Shown in pieces: positions 1 through 11,292 of a stretch of 64,000 bases of DNA. Source of the DNA: Uloborus plumipes (taxonomy: Eukaryota > Arthropoda > Arachnida > Araneae > Uloboridae). The notes under the pieces were generated by a model, which saw nothing but the letters and a program-made list of their open reading frames with translations, was not told the origin of the DNA and did not search any database. The stretch is from the NCBI GenBank assembly GCA_038373865.1, contig JAXGGA010001117.1:62001-126000 (forward strand), given 5' to 3'. Made by a program: the position numbers and the translations under genes. Within the stretch, counting starts at the first letter, position 1; each line of letters begins with the position of its first letter.

Positions 1-70
1 ATTTCCAAACCGCTTTCTTCCGGTAAAATTAATTGCAAAATTCTAAACGAAAAAGTTCTTTTAATATTTG

Positions 71-980
71 GATCGAAGCCAGAAAAAGTCCCTTCTAAAA
101 ACAGCAATTGCAATTTTATTTAAAAACACATTTTCAAAATGGTACCTGAGAAAAAATATGTCATTAATAATTAGAATAAAAACAATTGTTAGAACTTTGT
201 TATAACACGTATTCAAAATGACAATGAAAAAAATAACTCTTTCATTTTAAAAAGTTCAACTTAATTAACGTTTTAATTCAAAATCGCAACGGAAAGAAAT
301 AAATATCTTGGAATTTTAAATAGTTCAATAATTTAATTAACGTTTTAATTCAAAATGGCAACGGTAAGAAAAAATGTCTTGGAAGTTTAATCATTAATTA
401 GGCTTAATCGCTTTAAATTTGACTACTTATTAATTAAACATTCGCTTTAAATTTGACTACTTATGGATCGCAGCCAGAAAAAGTCCCTTCTAAAAACAGC
501 AATTGCAATTTTATTTAAAAACACATTTTCAAAATGGTACCTGAGAAAAAATATGTCATTAATAATTAGAATAAAAACAATTGTTAGAACTTTGTTATAA
601 CACGTATTTAAAATGACAATGGAAAAAAATAACACTCTTTCATTTTAAAAAGTTCAATTTAATTAACGTTTTAATTTAGGGCCGAATTCAAGTGAAATCG
701 CATATTGCAACCGCTACTGTAAGTCGAATTCAAGTGAATTCGTTTCACTTGAATCCAAATTTTGGAATTTGCGATTGCATTGGTGAGTTGCGATCGTCCG
801 TGTTGCACTTGAATTCCTGCCTTAAAATCGCAACGGAAAGAAATAAATATCTTGGAATTTTAAATAGTTCAATAATTTAATTAACGTTTTAATTCAAAAT
901 GGCAACGGTAAGAAAAAATGTCTTGGAAGTTTAATCATTTATTAGGCTTAATCGCTTTAAATTTGACTACTTATTAATTG
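71..980. repeat. Tandem duplication, two units of about 370 bp, second one carrying a MITE
   Basis: Unit A (71-438) and unit B (466-980) share nearly all of their sequence, for example the stretch that begins GATCG[A/C]AGCCAGAAAAAG and the stretch that ends CGCTTTAAATTTGACTACTT. The joint at 439-465 repeats that last string once more, which fits a head-to-tail duplication. Differences are a few substitutions and small indels plus one 146-bp insertion in unit B, which is the MITE listed separately. No coding potential is visible. Confidence 0.9.
679..821. mobile_element. PIF/Harbinger-like MITE, 143 bp, TSD TTA
   Basis: The ends form imperfect terminal inverted repeats, GGGCCGAATTCAAGTG on the left and the reverse complement of GGCAGGAATTCAAGTG on the right. 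TTA stands directly on both sides (676-678 and 822-824), the 3-bp target duplication expected of PIF/Harbinger. Unit A of the surrounding duplication supplies an empty site that reads TCA instead of TTA. The inside repeats the GAATTCAAGTG string in both orientations. It is non-coding. Confidence 0.85.
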
Positions 981-1106
981 ATATCTTCGCTAATTAAAAT
1001 CGTATAATTATATAGATTGAAACTAATGAAGCCTGAAAAATTACCTATCTATCGGTACCTGGTTCGACTTTCAGTTCATTGGCGTTCAGGAGAAATAAGC
1101 GTGACA

Positions 1107-1160
1107 TAGAAAGATAGAAAGAAAGATAGAAAGAAAGATAGAAAGATAGTTAGAAAGATA
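1107..1160. repeat. GATA/GAAA-type microsatellite
   Basis: Short irregular runs of AGAAAGATAGAAAGA-type repeats. Simple sequence only. Confidence 0.85.
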
Positions 1161-2044
1161 CTCAGTTTTTAATATAAGTAGATAAAGGCTTTCTCCCTCC
1201 CTACCATAGATGATCGCTGCACTAGTGGTTGTAACTACGAACAAATTCTTATCTTTCAGTTAATTTTCAACAGGGAAGTCATGCCAGATCTATCCTATAA
1301 AGGCAATGTTAATTTATAGAAAAGTAAACTGTAATTAGTATTTGCAATCATCATCTCACAGTGACAGTAAATATGTTGAGACCTACCATTTTTAATTTTT
1401 CCAGGGTGGGCGAGGGGTCACAGGGTCATATTCAATGCAAATTATGCTGAAAAACAACCACCATTTATTTGTAAACGTATTCATTTCTTTAAATCAAAGG
1501 ATGAGGGGAAATTTTCTCCTCCTGACCCCACAATATGACTGGCCTAGCTATCTTACTACTGTTCTGAGGCTTATATGTCTGATTGTTGCTCTGAGATGAG
1601 ATGGAATCATATTTTAACTCCTATTAAACTATAGGTAATCAATGAGAAAAAGTTCATTAGAAAGAAAACGCATTAAATTCAATTAAATTTCTTCACAAGA
1701 ATTAGAGAATACACATTTGTTTTTCCGAAACTGAATAGCATAAGCAGGTTTTGAAACATTTTCTCCTAATCTATTTCAAGTTTTTTTTTTTCTTTTTTTT
1801 AACAATTATTTTAAAATATTTTAATTGTTCATCAAAAACCAATGAAATTTCAAATTATTTTTCTGATTTTACTCTCAATTGTAATTTGTTAAAATTATAC
1901 TGTTTTTTAGTAAATTTTTTGCTATCCAGCAATTTGTTCTAGTTTTGTCAGTTTTTTTTTTTTTTTTTTTTCATTTTTGCCGGTTTTTAAAAGTTTCTCC
2001 AATGTCCCAGCAAAAATACCATTTTTCCGGCAAAATGCCCAACC
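1161..2044. other. No recognisable feature
   Basis: AT-rich sequence with T-tracts (1780-1800, 1951-1970) and no coding or repeat structure that I can support. Confidence 0.5.
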
Positions 2045-2270
2045 CTATTCAAAATTGAAAGAAGATGGCCATTTTGAGACAAAAAATTTGAATTTTGAGC
2101 TTTTTGGATTTTTTTTTTTTAATTTCAAAACCCCGCCTATGTGAATTCTAGTGCATCGAGGTAACCTCTGTGCCAAGTTTGATAAAAATCCGACGAAAAC
2201 TGTGGATTTGTATATGGAACAAACCAAACAAACAAACACACATACATCCATTTTTATATATATAGACTGA
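2045..2270 (+). mobile_element. RTE-like retrotransposon 3' tail (fragment)
   Basis: The run 'gtgccaagtttgataaaaat' followed by a CAAACAAACAAACACACATA stretch and a short TATATA end resembles the 3' tails of RTE-type LINEs and their dependent repeats in invertebrates, where a similar string precedes short tandem repeats. No reverse transcriptase remains. The assignment rests on remembered tail style only. Confidence 0.4.
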
Positions 2271-2363
2271 AACTAAAATCGTAAAAATGACTACAGCATT
2301 TTTCAGATTGCATATCAAGTCTAAAATTAAATGCTTAACCAGAAATCGAATTATAAGTATATC

Positions 2364-2847
2364 CAGGGCCGCCGTTTGGGGGGGATACTGGACCTCTAGT
2401 ACCGGGGCCCGGAGTTTTGGGGGGGCCGTAAGGTTATGAACATGTTTTTCCAGTTTTAGTGTCAATAATTTCATCAAAAAAAAAAAAAAAAAAGAAAGCT
2501 GTTAAAAAAAAAAAAAAAAAAAATCCCGCTTTCCATTGCCGATTCTCAATGTGAAACAATTGCTAGTACAAACACTAATGAATGAAACACGATTGCGCAA
2601 AGAAAATTGCACCTCTTTTTAAAATCATCTGGGGATACAAATAACGTGAAAATAAAATCAGGTGCACACTTTCGTAATTAAAAAAAAAGTTTTTCCGTAA
2701 TTTTTTTTTTCTCTCTCTCTTTTTTTTTAACAATTGCAAATGTGCTGAAACGACGGCATAAAAATATGCAATTTGGGGGAGGGGGTGCATGGGGGGGCCC
2801 CGCATTAAAATTAGTACCGGGTCCCATCGCTGGTAACGGCGGCCCTG
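2364..2847. mobile_element. Non-autonomous hAT element, 484 bp, TSD AGTATATC
   Basis: The left end CAGGGCCGCCGTT is matched exactly by the reverse complement of the right end (AACGGCGGCCCTG). Perfect 8-bp target duplications AGTATATC lie at 2356-2363 and 2848-2855. CAGGG termini and an 8-bp duplication are the hAT signature. G-rich subterminal stretches containing TAGTACCGGG occur near both ends in opposite orientation. A-runs and a pyrimidine tract fill the middle, and there is no transposase. Confidence 0.92.
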
Positions 2848-2855
2848 AGTATATC

Positions 2856-3548
2856 AATGTATCGAAACTATTTTTGGTCTGATACATAGGATACGTTTTC
2901 TTTATAAAGTAAGAAGAGTACACAGAAATAAAGTTTTGGTTCTAAGGTGGGGAAAAAATTTTCCTTTCCCCAGCTGCTGAGGGCAATGTAGAATTTAACG
3001 TTAGGCCTAGCAACTTAGCAAAAACGTTTTCTCCCTTGTAGAAGTTAGGGATGTTTGGAAGAATTTTCTCCCTCTATCACAGAAGTTTCCCCATTCGCAC
3101 AATTTTTTTTCCCTGGGTCCAGCGACAGTCATCACCTGTCCAGCTCACCTTATCGGTCCCTATTGTACTCTCCTAATCCTCGGCCCCCTGCGGCTCATGG
3201 TGACAGGTTCGAGATAAGGGGTTAGGCGGATTCCAGTATGTACCTTTTCTTTGCACGTGTCCCAGTGACATTCTTTAGCAATTGTTCTCTCAGCAAACAC
3301 GACACCACCTTCTACAATGGTTACCCCTTCTTCTTGGAAATAACCAGAGTTCGAACCACATTCCTCCTTTATTGTTCCTTTGAAGAGCAGCTGCTTCTTC
3401 GAGAGAGGGGGAGGGGCGATCCGGTTTTCAAGCTCCCTCAATTTTTAACTGGTTCTCTGGTACACCGGTTCTCTGGTCGAAGGACAAGATTATTGTCACT
3501 CGTGTTGCTCTCATTTTCAGTTTCCTGTCCGTTGTGGATAATCGCATC
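2856..3548. other. Unassigned sequence upstream of a Tigger remnant
   Basis: This stretch is more GC-rich than its surroundings (about 3120-3500). Open frames exist on both strands but none resembles a known protein. It may hold the 5' part of the Tigger element or another old insertion. The left Tigger inverted repeat expected from the right end is not visible here. Confidence 0.35.
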
Positions 3549-3911
3549 ATGGCTAACAAATGAAAAGCATTCTCTGTGGAGGAAAAGGTGCAGTTTATCA
3601 GAAAATTAGAAAGTGGGGAAACTCAATCCTCACTTTGTAACAAATTTTCCCTCTCAAAGTCAACTGTTGCCACCATATGGAAGAATCGGGGGGCCATAGT
3701 TTCTGCATATGAAAGAAACATTAACGGGTGCAAGAAGTTGCGAAAGACAGAAAGGTAAAATGTGGACGAAGCGTTTTTCAAATGGTTCACTCTACAGAGG
3801 AGCAGAAATCTGCCTATTAACAGGAGCCAGAAAAAAATTGAAGAGATGTATATAAAATCTAAAAGTTTTCAACCTAAAATAACGTCTTTTTTTCATAATG
3901 CGGATAAATAA
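3549..3911 (+). pseudogene. Tigger/pogo transposase, internally deleted, two in-frame stops
   Basis: One frame of 121 codons from ATG to TAA reads like the N-terminus of a Tigger/pogo transposase: a psq-type helix-turn-helix (KAFSVEEKVQFIRKLESG, then SLCNKFSLSKSTVATIWKN) followed by the start of the CENP-B-type second DNA-binding domain (FFKWFTLQRSRNLPI). It then jumps to a short tail ending QPKITSFF, typical of the extreme C-terminus of these proteins. The whole DDE catalytic core is missing, so this is an internal-deletion derivative. Stops at codon 5 and after KKLRKTER inactivate it further. A Tigger-type inverted repeat lies downstream. Confidence 0.8.
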
Positions 3912-4029
3912 AAAAAGGTAAAATTTAATTTGTTTATTATTGAGTACAACATAGTTACTATTTATTTTTCATTCTTCATTTTATTACCTTAACTACAAAT
4001 GAAATCATTGTGCAATTGTGATGTTTATT

Positions 4030-4143
4030 TTTGTATTGTACAACCGAATTTCGCCTTTTTTTTGGAAAATCGGATGTAGCGAACCCCCGGTTATTGCGAT
4101 CTCTCAATTCGGTCCGTTGAGGGTTCGTTATAGCGGGGTTTGA

Positions 4144-4146
<3 letters not shown>
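4030..4146 (+). mobile_element. Right end of the Tigger element
   Basis: The last bases, read on the minus strand, are CAGTCAAACCCCGCTATAAC, a Tigger/pogo-type terminal repeat with TA beside it. Together with 3549-3911 this makes a deleted Tigger. The left terminal repeat was not found. The region 3912-4029 between them is AT-rich non-coding sequence. Confidence 0.7.

Positions 4147-4194
<48 letters not shown>
4147..4194. repeat. (TA)n between Tigger and Helitron
   Basis: Uninterrupted TA dinucleotides joining the Tigger right end to the first Helitron 5' unit. Confidence 0.95.
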
Positions 4195-4199
<5 letters not shown>

Positions 4200-5904
4200 T
4201 ACGTGTCCCTGTGTTTGTGGCCAATGGACTCCTAAGCTACTGAACCGATTTTAACCAAATTTTACACGCAGTTTCAGTTTGGTCTAACTTAAATGATAGG
4301 ATAGTTTTTATCAAAATTTAGGACCGCAATATATTTTTTATTGCAAATTATGTATTTAGCTACCAGCTTTTCTGTGTTCTTGGCTAAGCCTTTTTACTAA
4401 GCCTTTTTTGACACCCCCATGGCTGAGCGACATAAAGCACACGTTCTGGCAGTTTCTGGAGCGCAGTAAACAAGTAATATCTTAATATATAAAAATTACG
4501 TGTCCCTGTGTTTGTGGCCAATGGACTTCTCAATTACTGAACCGATTGTAACCAAATTTTGCACGCAGTTTCAGTTTGGTCCAACTTAAATGATAGGATA
4601 GTTTTTATCTCAATTTAGGACCGCAATGTATTTTTAATTGCAAATTATGTATTTAGCTACCAGCTTTTCTGTGTTCTTGGCTAAACCTTTTTACTAAGCC
4701 TTTTTTGACACCTCCATGGCTGAGCGACATAAAGCACACGTTCTGACAGCTTCCGGAGCGCAGTAAACAGGTAATATCTTAATATATAAAAATTACGTGT
4801 CCCTGTGTTTGTGGCCAATGGACTCCTCAATTACTGAACCGATTGTAACCAAATTTTGCACGCAGTTTCAGTTTGGTCCAACTTAAATGATAGGATAGTT
4901 TATATCTCAATTTCTGACCGCAATGTATTTTTAATTGCAAATTATGTATTTAGCTACCAGCTTTTCTGTGTTCTTGGCTAAACCTTTTTACTAAGCCTTT
5001 TTTGACACCTCCATGGCTGAGCGACATAAAGCACACGTTCTGACAGCTTCCGGAGCGCAGTAAACAGGTAATATCTTAATATATAAAAATTACGTGTCCC
5101 TGTGTTTGTGGCCAATGGACTCCTCAATTACTGAACCGATTGTAACCAAATTTTGCACGCAGTTTCAGTTTGGTCCAACTTAAATGATAGGATAGTTTAT
5201 ATCTCAATTTAGGACCGCAATGTATTTTTAATTGCAAATTATGTATTTAGCTACCAGCTTTTCTGTGTTCTTGGCTAAACCTTTTTACTAAGCCTTTTTA
5301 CTAAGCCTTTTTTGACACTTCCATGGCTGAGCGACATAAAGCACACGTTCTGACAGCTTCCGGAGCGCAGTAAACTGGTAATATCTTAATATATAAAAAT
5401 TACGTGTCCCTGTGTTTGTGGCCAATGGACTCCTAAGCTACTGAACCGATTTTAACCAAATTTTACACGCAGTTTCAGTTTGGTCCAACTTAAATGATAG
5501 GATAGTTTTTATCAAAATTTAGGACCGCAATATATTTTTTATTGCAAATTATGTATTTAGCTACCAGCTTTTCTGTGTTCTTGGCTAAGCCTTTTTACTA
5601 AGCCTTTTTTGACACCCCCATGGCTGAGCGACATAAAGCACACGTTCTGGCAGTTTCTGGAGCGCAGTAAACAAGTAATAATCTTTCTTATAATATATAA
5701 AAATTACGTGTCCCTGTGTTTGTGTCCAATGAACTCCTCAGCTACTGAACCGCTGTTAACCAAAATTTGCACGCAGTTTCAGTTTGGTTCAACTTAAATG
5801 ATAGGATAGTTTTTATCTCAATTTAGGACCGCAATATATTTTTTATTGCAAATTATCTATTTAGCTGCCAGATTTTCTGTATTCTTGGCTAAAATTCTTT
5901 AAAC
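4195..5904 (+). repeat. Six tandem units of about 297 bp (Helitron 5' region)
   Basis: The string ACGTGTCCCTGTGTTTGTG recurs at 4201, 4498, 4795, 5092, 5402 and 5706, giving spacings of 297, 297, 297, 310 and 304. The fourth unit carries a short internal duplication of CTTTTTACTAAG. Units 1 and 5 share one set of variants (CTAAGCTACTGAACCGATTT, GGCAGTTTCTGGAGC). Units 2-4 share another (TCAATTACTGAACCGATTGT, GACAGCTTCCGGAGC). Unit 6 is more diverged and incomplete. Each of units 1-5 ends with a short frame starting ATGGCTGAGCGACATAAAGC; no function can be assigned to it. Confidence 0.95.
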
Positions 5905-6356
5905 ATACCCGGAATGCCACCACATAATCTGCGGTTAAAGATTGGTTTACCAATAGTTCTTCTACGTAATTTAAATCCACCGAGATTATGCAACGCGTTA
6001 TGGTACGCGTTTAGTTATCAAAAAAAATCACCGGGAACATTATTGAGGCAATCATTTTGACTGGCAAGTTTAAAGATGAAGTAGTTCTGTTGCCATGTAT
6101 CCCAATGACACCGTCAGAATCTTCAATACCCTTCAAAAGGCTACAGTTTCCCGTTCGTTTGGCTTTAGCCATGTCCATTAATAAGTCCCAAGGACAAACA
6201 ATGTCAATTTGCGGTTTATATTTAGAAAATCCATGTTTTTCCCATGGGCAACTATAGGTCGCTTGCTCCCGTGTGGGAAAACCGTCCAATCTATGTTTGT
6301 TTACAAGAGACAGATTAACAAAGAATATTGTGCACCGATTAGTGTTGAGTTAAACT
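5905..6356 (+). pseudogene. Helitron (PIF1-type) helicase C-terminus, decayed
   Basis: Three consecutive pieces match the end of Helitron PIF1-like helicases. First [20 protein letters not shown] (from about 5909), with NLNPPRLCN after it. Then, after a frameshift, a segment around 6057-6257 containing PFKRLQFPVRLALAMSINKS, then QGQT (the helicase motif V/VI region), then ENPCFSHGQL. Finally, beyond a stop codon, VACSRVGKPSNL. The missing N-terminal Rep domain and Walker motifs plus the breaks mean no active protein. The order and spacing of the pieces agree with the family. Confidence 0.85.
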
Positions 6357-6703
6357 GAAATTAAAAATGCTTATATTTCAAAAAATAACAAATAATATTG
6401 GTTAATTATCTACCCTACCTACATTATTAAAAAATAAAATGTTAAATTAAATAAAATGTTATAATAGCAATTAGCAAATTTTAATTTAACTCAATTGTTA
6501 CAAGCTTGAATATAATATTTCTAAGTACTAAAATGCTACATTTTTTGTTGATTTTTTGTTTCTAGCAAACTTTTGTTGTTGAAATTTTTGTTCAATTGTT
6601 TTCATATTTTGATCTCAAATTCATATTTATATAAAGTTGATCTCTATTACGGTAATAAATTTTTTCGTTTCTATTGAAACATTATAGTTTAACCCATACC
6701 TTA

Positions 6704-6733
6704 GCCACAGCAACGCGTGGCCGGGTCAGCTAG
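6704..6733 (+). terminator. Helitron 3' hairpin and CTAG terminus
   Basis: A 5-bp stem (GCCAC/GTGGC) with an 8-nt loop lies 8 bp before CTAG, the layout of the replication-termination hairpin of Helitrons. The next base is T. Confidence 0.75.
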
Positions 6734-6755
6734 TATATATATATATATATATATA
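6734..6755. repeat. (TA)n between Helitron and Tc1
   Basis: Short TA run joining the Helitron 3' end to the Tc1 left terminal repeat. Confidence 0.9.
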
Positions 6756-6757
6756 CA

Positions 6758-7957
6758 CAGTCCAGTTACATTAATGGACCTGTCAAAAATTAGAAAACGA
6801 CCTTTCGCAGAGCGGACTGCTGCAAAACGTGCAGGATGAGACTCAGTTAGGGCCCTGAAGGTGCTCATTGGTAGGTTGAGCCATACCGTCTCCAATGCTG
6901 TGGTCAGCTGGGCTAGATTACGCGGGTGAGGATGCGTGACGCGAATAACCCGATCGAGATGGTCCCACATGTTCTCGATTTGGTTTGAGCCAGAAGAGTT
7001 TGCTGGCCAGAGAAGAAGGGTAAACTCATCCTAGGGATCTTCGAGCAGCGAGGGTACACTGGCCGCTGTATGGCACTTCGAATTGTCCTGCTGGTAGATG
7101 CCATCATCCTGAGAAAAAACAATTCACATATAGGGGTGGACAGATGCGTACTTGTATTGATTCATCGTGCTTCCACAATGATAAGTGAACATAGAGAATG
7201 CCAGGAAAACATTCCCCAGACCAAATGTTCCCGCCTCTAGCTTGAACCGTTCCGGAAATGGTCGCAGGATGTTTGGTTTCAGAGGTTTCGAACCTCACGC
7301 CAACGTCCATCTGTCCGACGTATCATTAGACGTGATTCAACAGAAAATGCTACCTGTCGCCACTCAATGGACGTCCAGTTGAGGTACTGGCGTGCAAATT
7401 CCAGCCGGCGTCCTCGATGGACAACAGTCAGCAAAGATGAATGAACCAGGCTTCTGCTTTGGGAGCTCAGACGCAACAACGTTCGCTAAACAGTAGTTTG
7501 GGAGACGATGTTGGTAGCCCCTTGGTTCATCTGGGGGGGGGGGGTCAGTTGCTCAATGGTAACCCGTCTATTAACCCGAACGCATCTCCACAGCCGTCGT
7601 TGTCTTCTGTCATCTATGGCTCGTGGTGCACCAAATTTGCCAAGTCGCTAATTTTGGACAGTCCCATTTTGCCAAGCACGGTACACTTTTATCACTACGG
7701 CAACCGAACAGTTCAAAAACTCAGCCATTTTGGAAATGCTTCCACCCTTGGTCCGAAAGCGAATGATTATGCCCTTTTAGACTTCGAATAAACCGCTTCA
7801 TTTTTGCATTACGCCAAAGATAGAAATGTTTTCCAAAGCCCTACACCTACACATCCCTTATAATCCCTCAACTACATTGTGCTACCAAGTGACTTTTCTG
7901 ATTGGTTATTTAACGTCAACGTTGAAAGTACGTGGTGGTCACATTAATGTGACTGGA

Positions 7958-7960
<3 letters not shown>
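6758..7960 (-). mobile_element. Tc1-like transposon, 1.2 kb, inactive
   Basis: The left end CAGTCCAGTTACATTAATG is mirrored by the right end, whose reverse complement begins CAGTCCAGTCACATTAATG. Both sides continue into TATA, so a TA target duplication is likely although it cannot be told from the flanking (TA)n. The length and a minus-strand transposase remnant fit Tc1. Confidence 0.9.
6790..7560 (-). pseudogene. Tc1-like transposase, frameshifted, first catalytic Asp lost
   Basis: Read on the minus strand, the pieces run in order. LEFARQYLNWTSIEWRQVAF is followed by SVES, where Tc1 proteins have SDES, so the first DDE aspartate is Val (codon GTT). Next come a middle segment (GNIWSGECFPGILYVH) and IYQQDNSKCHTA, which keeps the second Asp. 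Last is WPANSSGSNQIENMWDHLDR, where the usual SPDLNPIEN is altered but the Glu remains. The pieces lie in different frames (7279-7479, 7104-7310, about 6913-7122, 6790-6970). The N-terminal DNA-binding region toward 7800 is too decayed to read. Confidence 0.85.

Positions 7961-8033
<73 letters not shown>
7961..8033. repeat. (TA)n between Tc1 and GGGTGATTC element
   Basis: Uninterrupted TA run of about 72 bp. Confidence 0.95.
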
Positions 8034-9720
<1,687 letters not shown>

Positions 9721-9848
9721 GTTTTTTATATGGGGTTTTGTTTTCTATGAAACGTTTCCATAGTTTTCAGATGGTTCGTCTTTTCATTTGTCATATTGTT
9801 TCCCATGTTTAAGTTGAAACCTCAGGATAGTTGTTCCGTTTAAACTTT

Positions 9849-9852
9849 TTGG

Positions 9853-9882
<30 letters not shown>
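9849..9882. repeat. Poly(A) run
   Basis: A run of more than 30 A. It could be the tail of a retro-inserted sequence, but no recognisable body precedes it. The stretch from 9883 to 10482 holds nothing else that I can support. Confidence 0.6.
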
Positions 9883-9883
<1 letters not shown>

Positions 9884-10480
9884 AGACTTACGAAGAAAAG
9901 TGACAAAATATTGAAAAATTCGTATCATTAGTATATGAAAGTCAATTTTAAACATTAGCTTTTGGAGTTGATAAGGATGCATTCAGCAGTCTAGAGAAAA
10001 AGTACCGAAACTTTTGACAACAAGACGGATTGCGGATTTAGTAGATATTTATAGGAACAAGTTTTTCGTGACAAATGTGTAAAAAACGTACATGATTTTA
10101 TTTTTGAAAAGTGAACTGAGTCGGTTGTTTCCAGAAACTGATGTTGTTGCAGATAATTTTGACGATACCAGCCACATTTTTTTTTTTTTTTTTTTGTAGT
10201 TTGAATATTTTTGGCCATAAAAAGAACTAAGAGCAACAAAGGGAATAAAATTACAAAATAACAACTTTTATTTCTTGTTTTAATATCCTTAGAAAAAGAA
10301 AGTGAGCAAAATGAAACAAGACTCCACTATTTACACCACAATGAAAGAAAGAAAAATGGATTTTCTATAAAATCAGATGAAAATCTTTTTATATATGTTT
10401 ATACTAGGGGACTACGTAAATATCATTCATATTCGTACTGTTTTATTACGGTTAGCAGCATATGCTTTTTTTCATATGCG

Positions 10481-10482
<2 letters not shown>

Positions 10483-10546
<64 letters not shown>
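10483..10546. repeat. (TA)n before GGGTGATTC element
   Basis: TA run abutting the left terminal repeat of the next element. Confidence 0.95.
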
Positions 10547-10550
<4 letters not shown>

Positions 10551-10569
10551 GGTGATTCAGAAATGTATG

Positions 10570-11060
10570 GAAAAAAATAAACTTTGTATTTTTGTGCGTC
10601 TTACCCTCTTATTTTGTGCCACTATATACACTGATTATTTGTGCAAAATTTTGGCAAAATATATTAATATTTAGAGGTCGCTCAAACACCTTGAAATTTC
10701 GTTTTTTTGACAAAAACGTGATCGTAAATGATATCTATAAAAAAAAGTAAACTTTGTATTTTTGTGCGTCTTACCTTCTTATTTTGTGCCACTATATACA
10801 CTGATTATTTGTGCAAAATTTCGGCAAAATATATTAATATTTAGAGGTCGCTCAAACGCCTTGAAATTTCGTGCTATTGACAAAAACGTGAACGTAAATG
10901 ATATCTATAGAAAAAAGTAGTCTTTGTATTTTTATTCGTCTTACCGTCTTATTTAGGCCCTTTATAAACACTGAATTATTCGCCCAAAATTTTAGTAAAC
11001 TATATTTACATTTAGTAGTACTTCAAATTTTGTGATAGTGGTACAAATGCGAACGTAAAT
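10570..11060. repeat. Three direct repeats of 170 bp
   Basis: CTTTGTATTTTT[G/A]T at 10582, 10752 and 10922 marks units spaced exactly 170 bp apart. The first two are nearly identical, including the shared string AATATTTAGAGGTCGCTCAA. The third is clearly more diverged. The AGAGGTCGCTCAA string also occurs once near the opposite end of the same element in inverse orientation, so the repeat is a multiplied subterminal region. Confidence 0.92.
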
Positions 11061-11292
11061 AATAATAATAATAAAGTTACTTTATTGCTTTTTTACATCT
11101 CCAAAGAAAAAAAGCCTGCAATCACAAAATGAACTATATATCTAAAAAACCAATGAAATGCAGAAAAGTATGAAAACTAATCAAATACGGAAAAACTATA
11201 AAAAACAAATTTAAATACATTAAATATATTGTAATTCGCTCATTAATTCTTGCAATACTTTTTAAGGTTACTTTTTTGCAACTTTGAAACCT

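Larger units (their letters stand above)
4190..6733 (+). mobile_element. Helitron with multiplied 5' region
   Basis: The right end is GGCCGGGTCAGCTAG followed by T, the CTRR/T terminus of canonical Helitrons. It is preceded by a small GC-rich hairpin (GCCAC 6704-6708 with GTGGC 6717-6721). A decayed helicase C-terminus lies inside (5905-6356). The left part is six tandem units that each begin with TC followed by an A/T run and TTACGTGTCCCTGTG, as expected of a Helitron 5' end. There are no inverted repeats and no target duplication, as expected for rolling-circle elements. The Rep domain and most of the helicase are absent. About 6357-6700 is non-coding. Confidence 0.85.

Noticed and set aside
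3160..3441. Overlapping frames of 93 and 123 codons on opposite strands
   Set aside because: No domain in either; both cannot be real and neither matches a known family.
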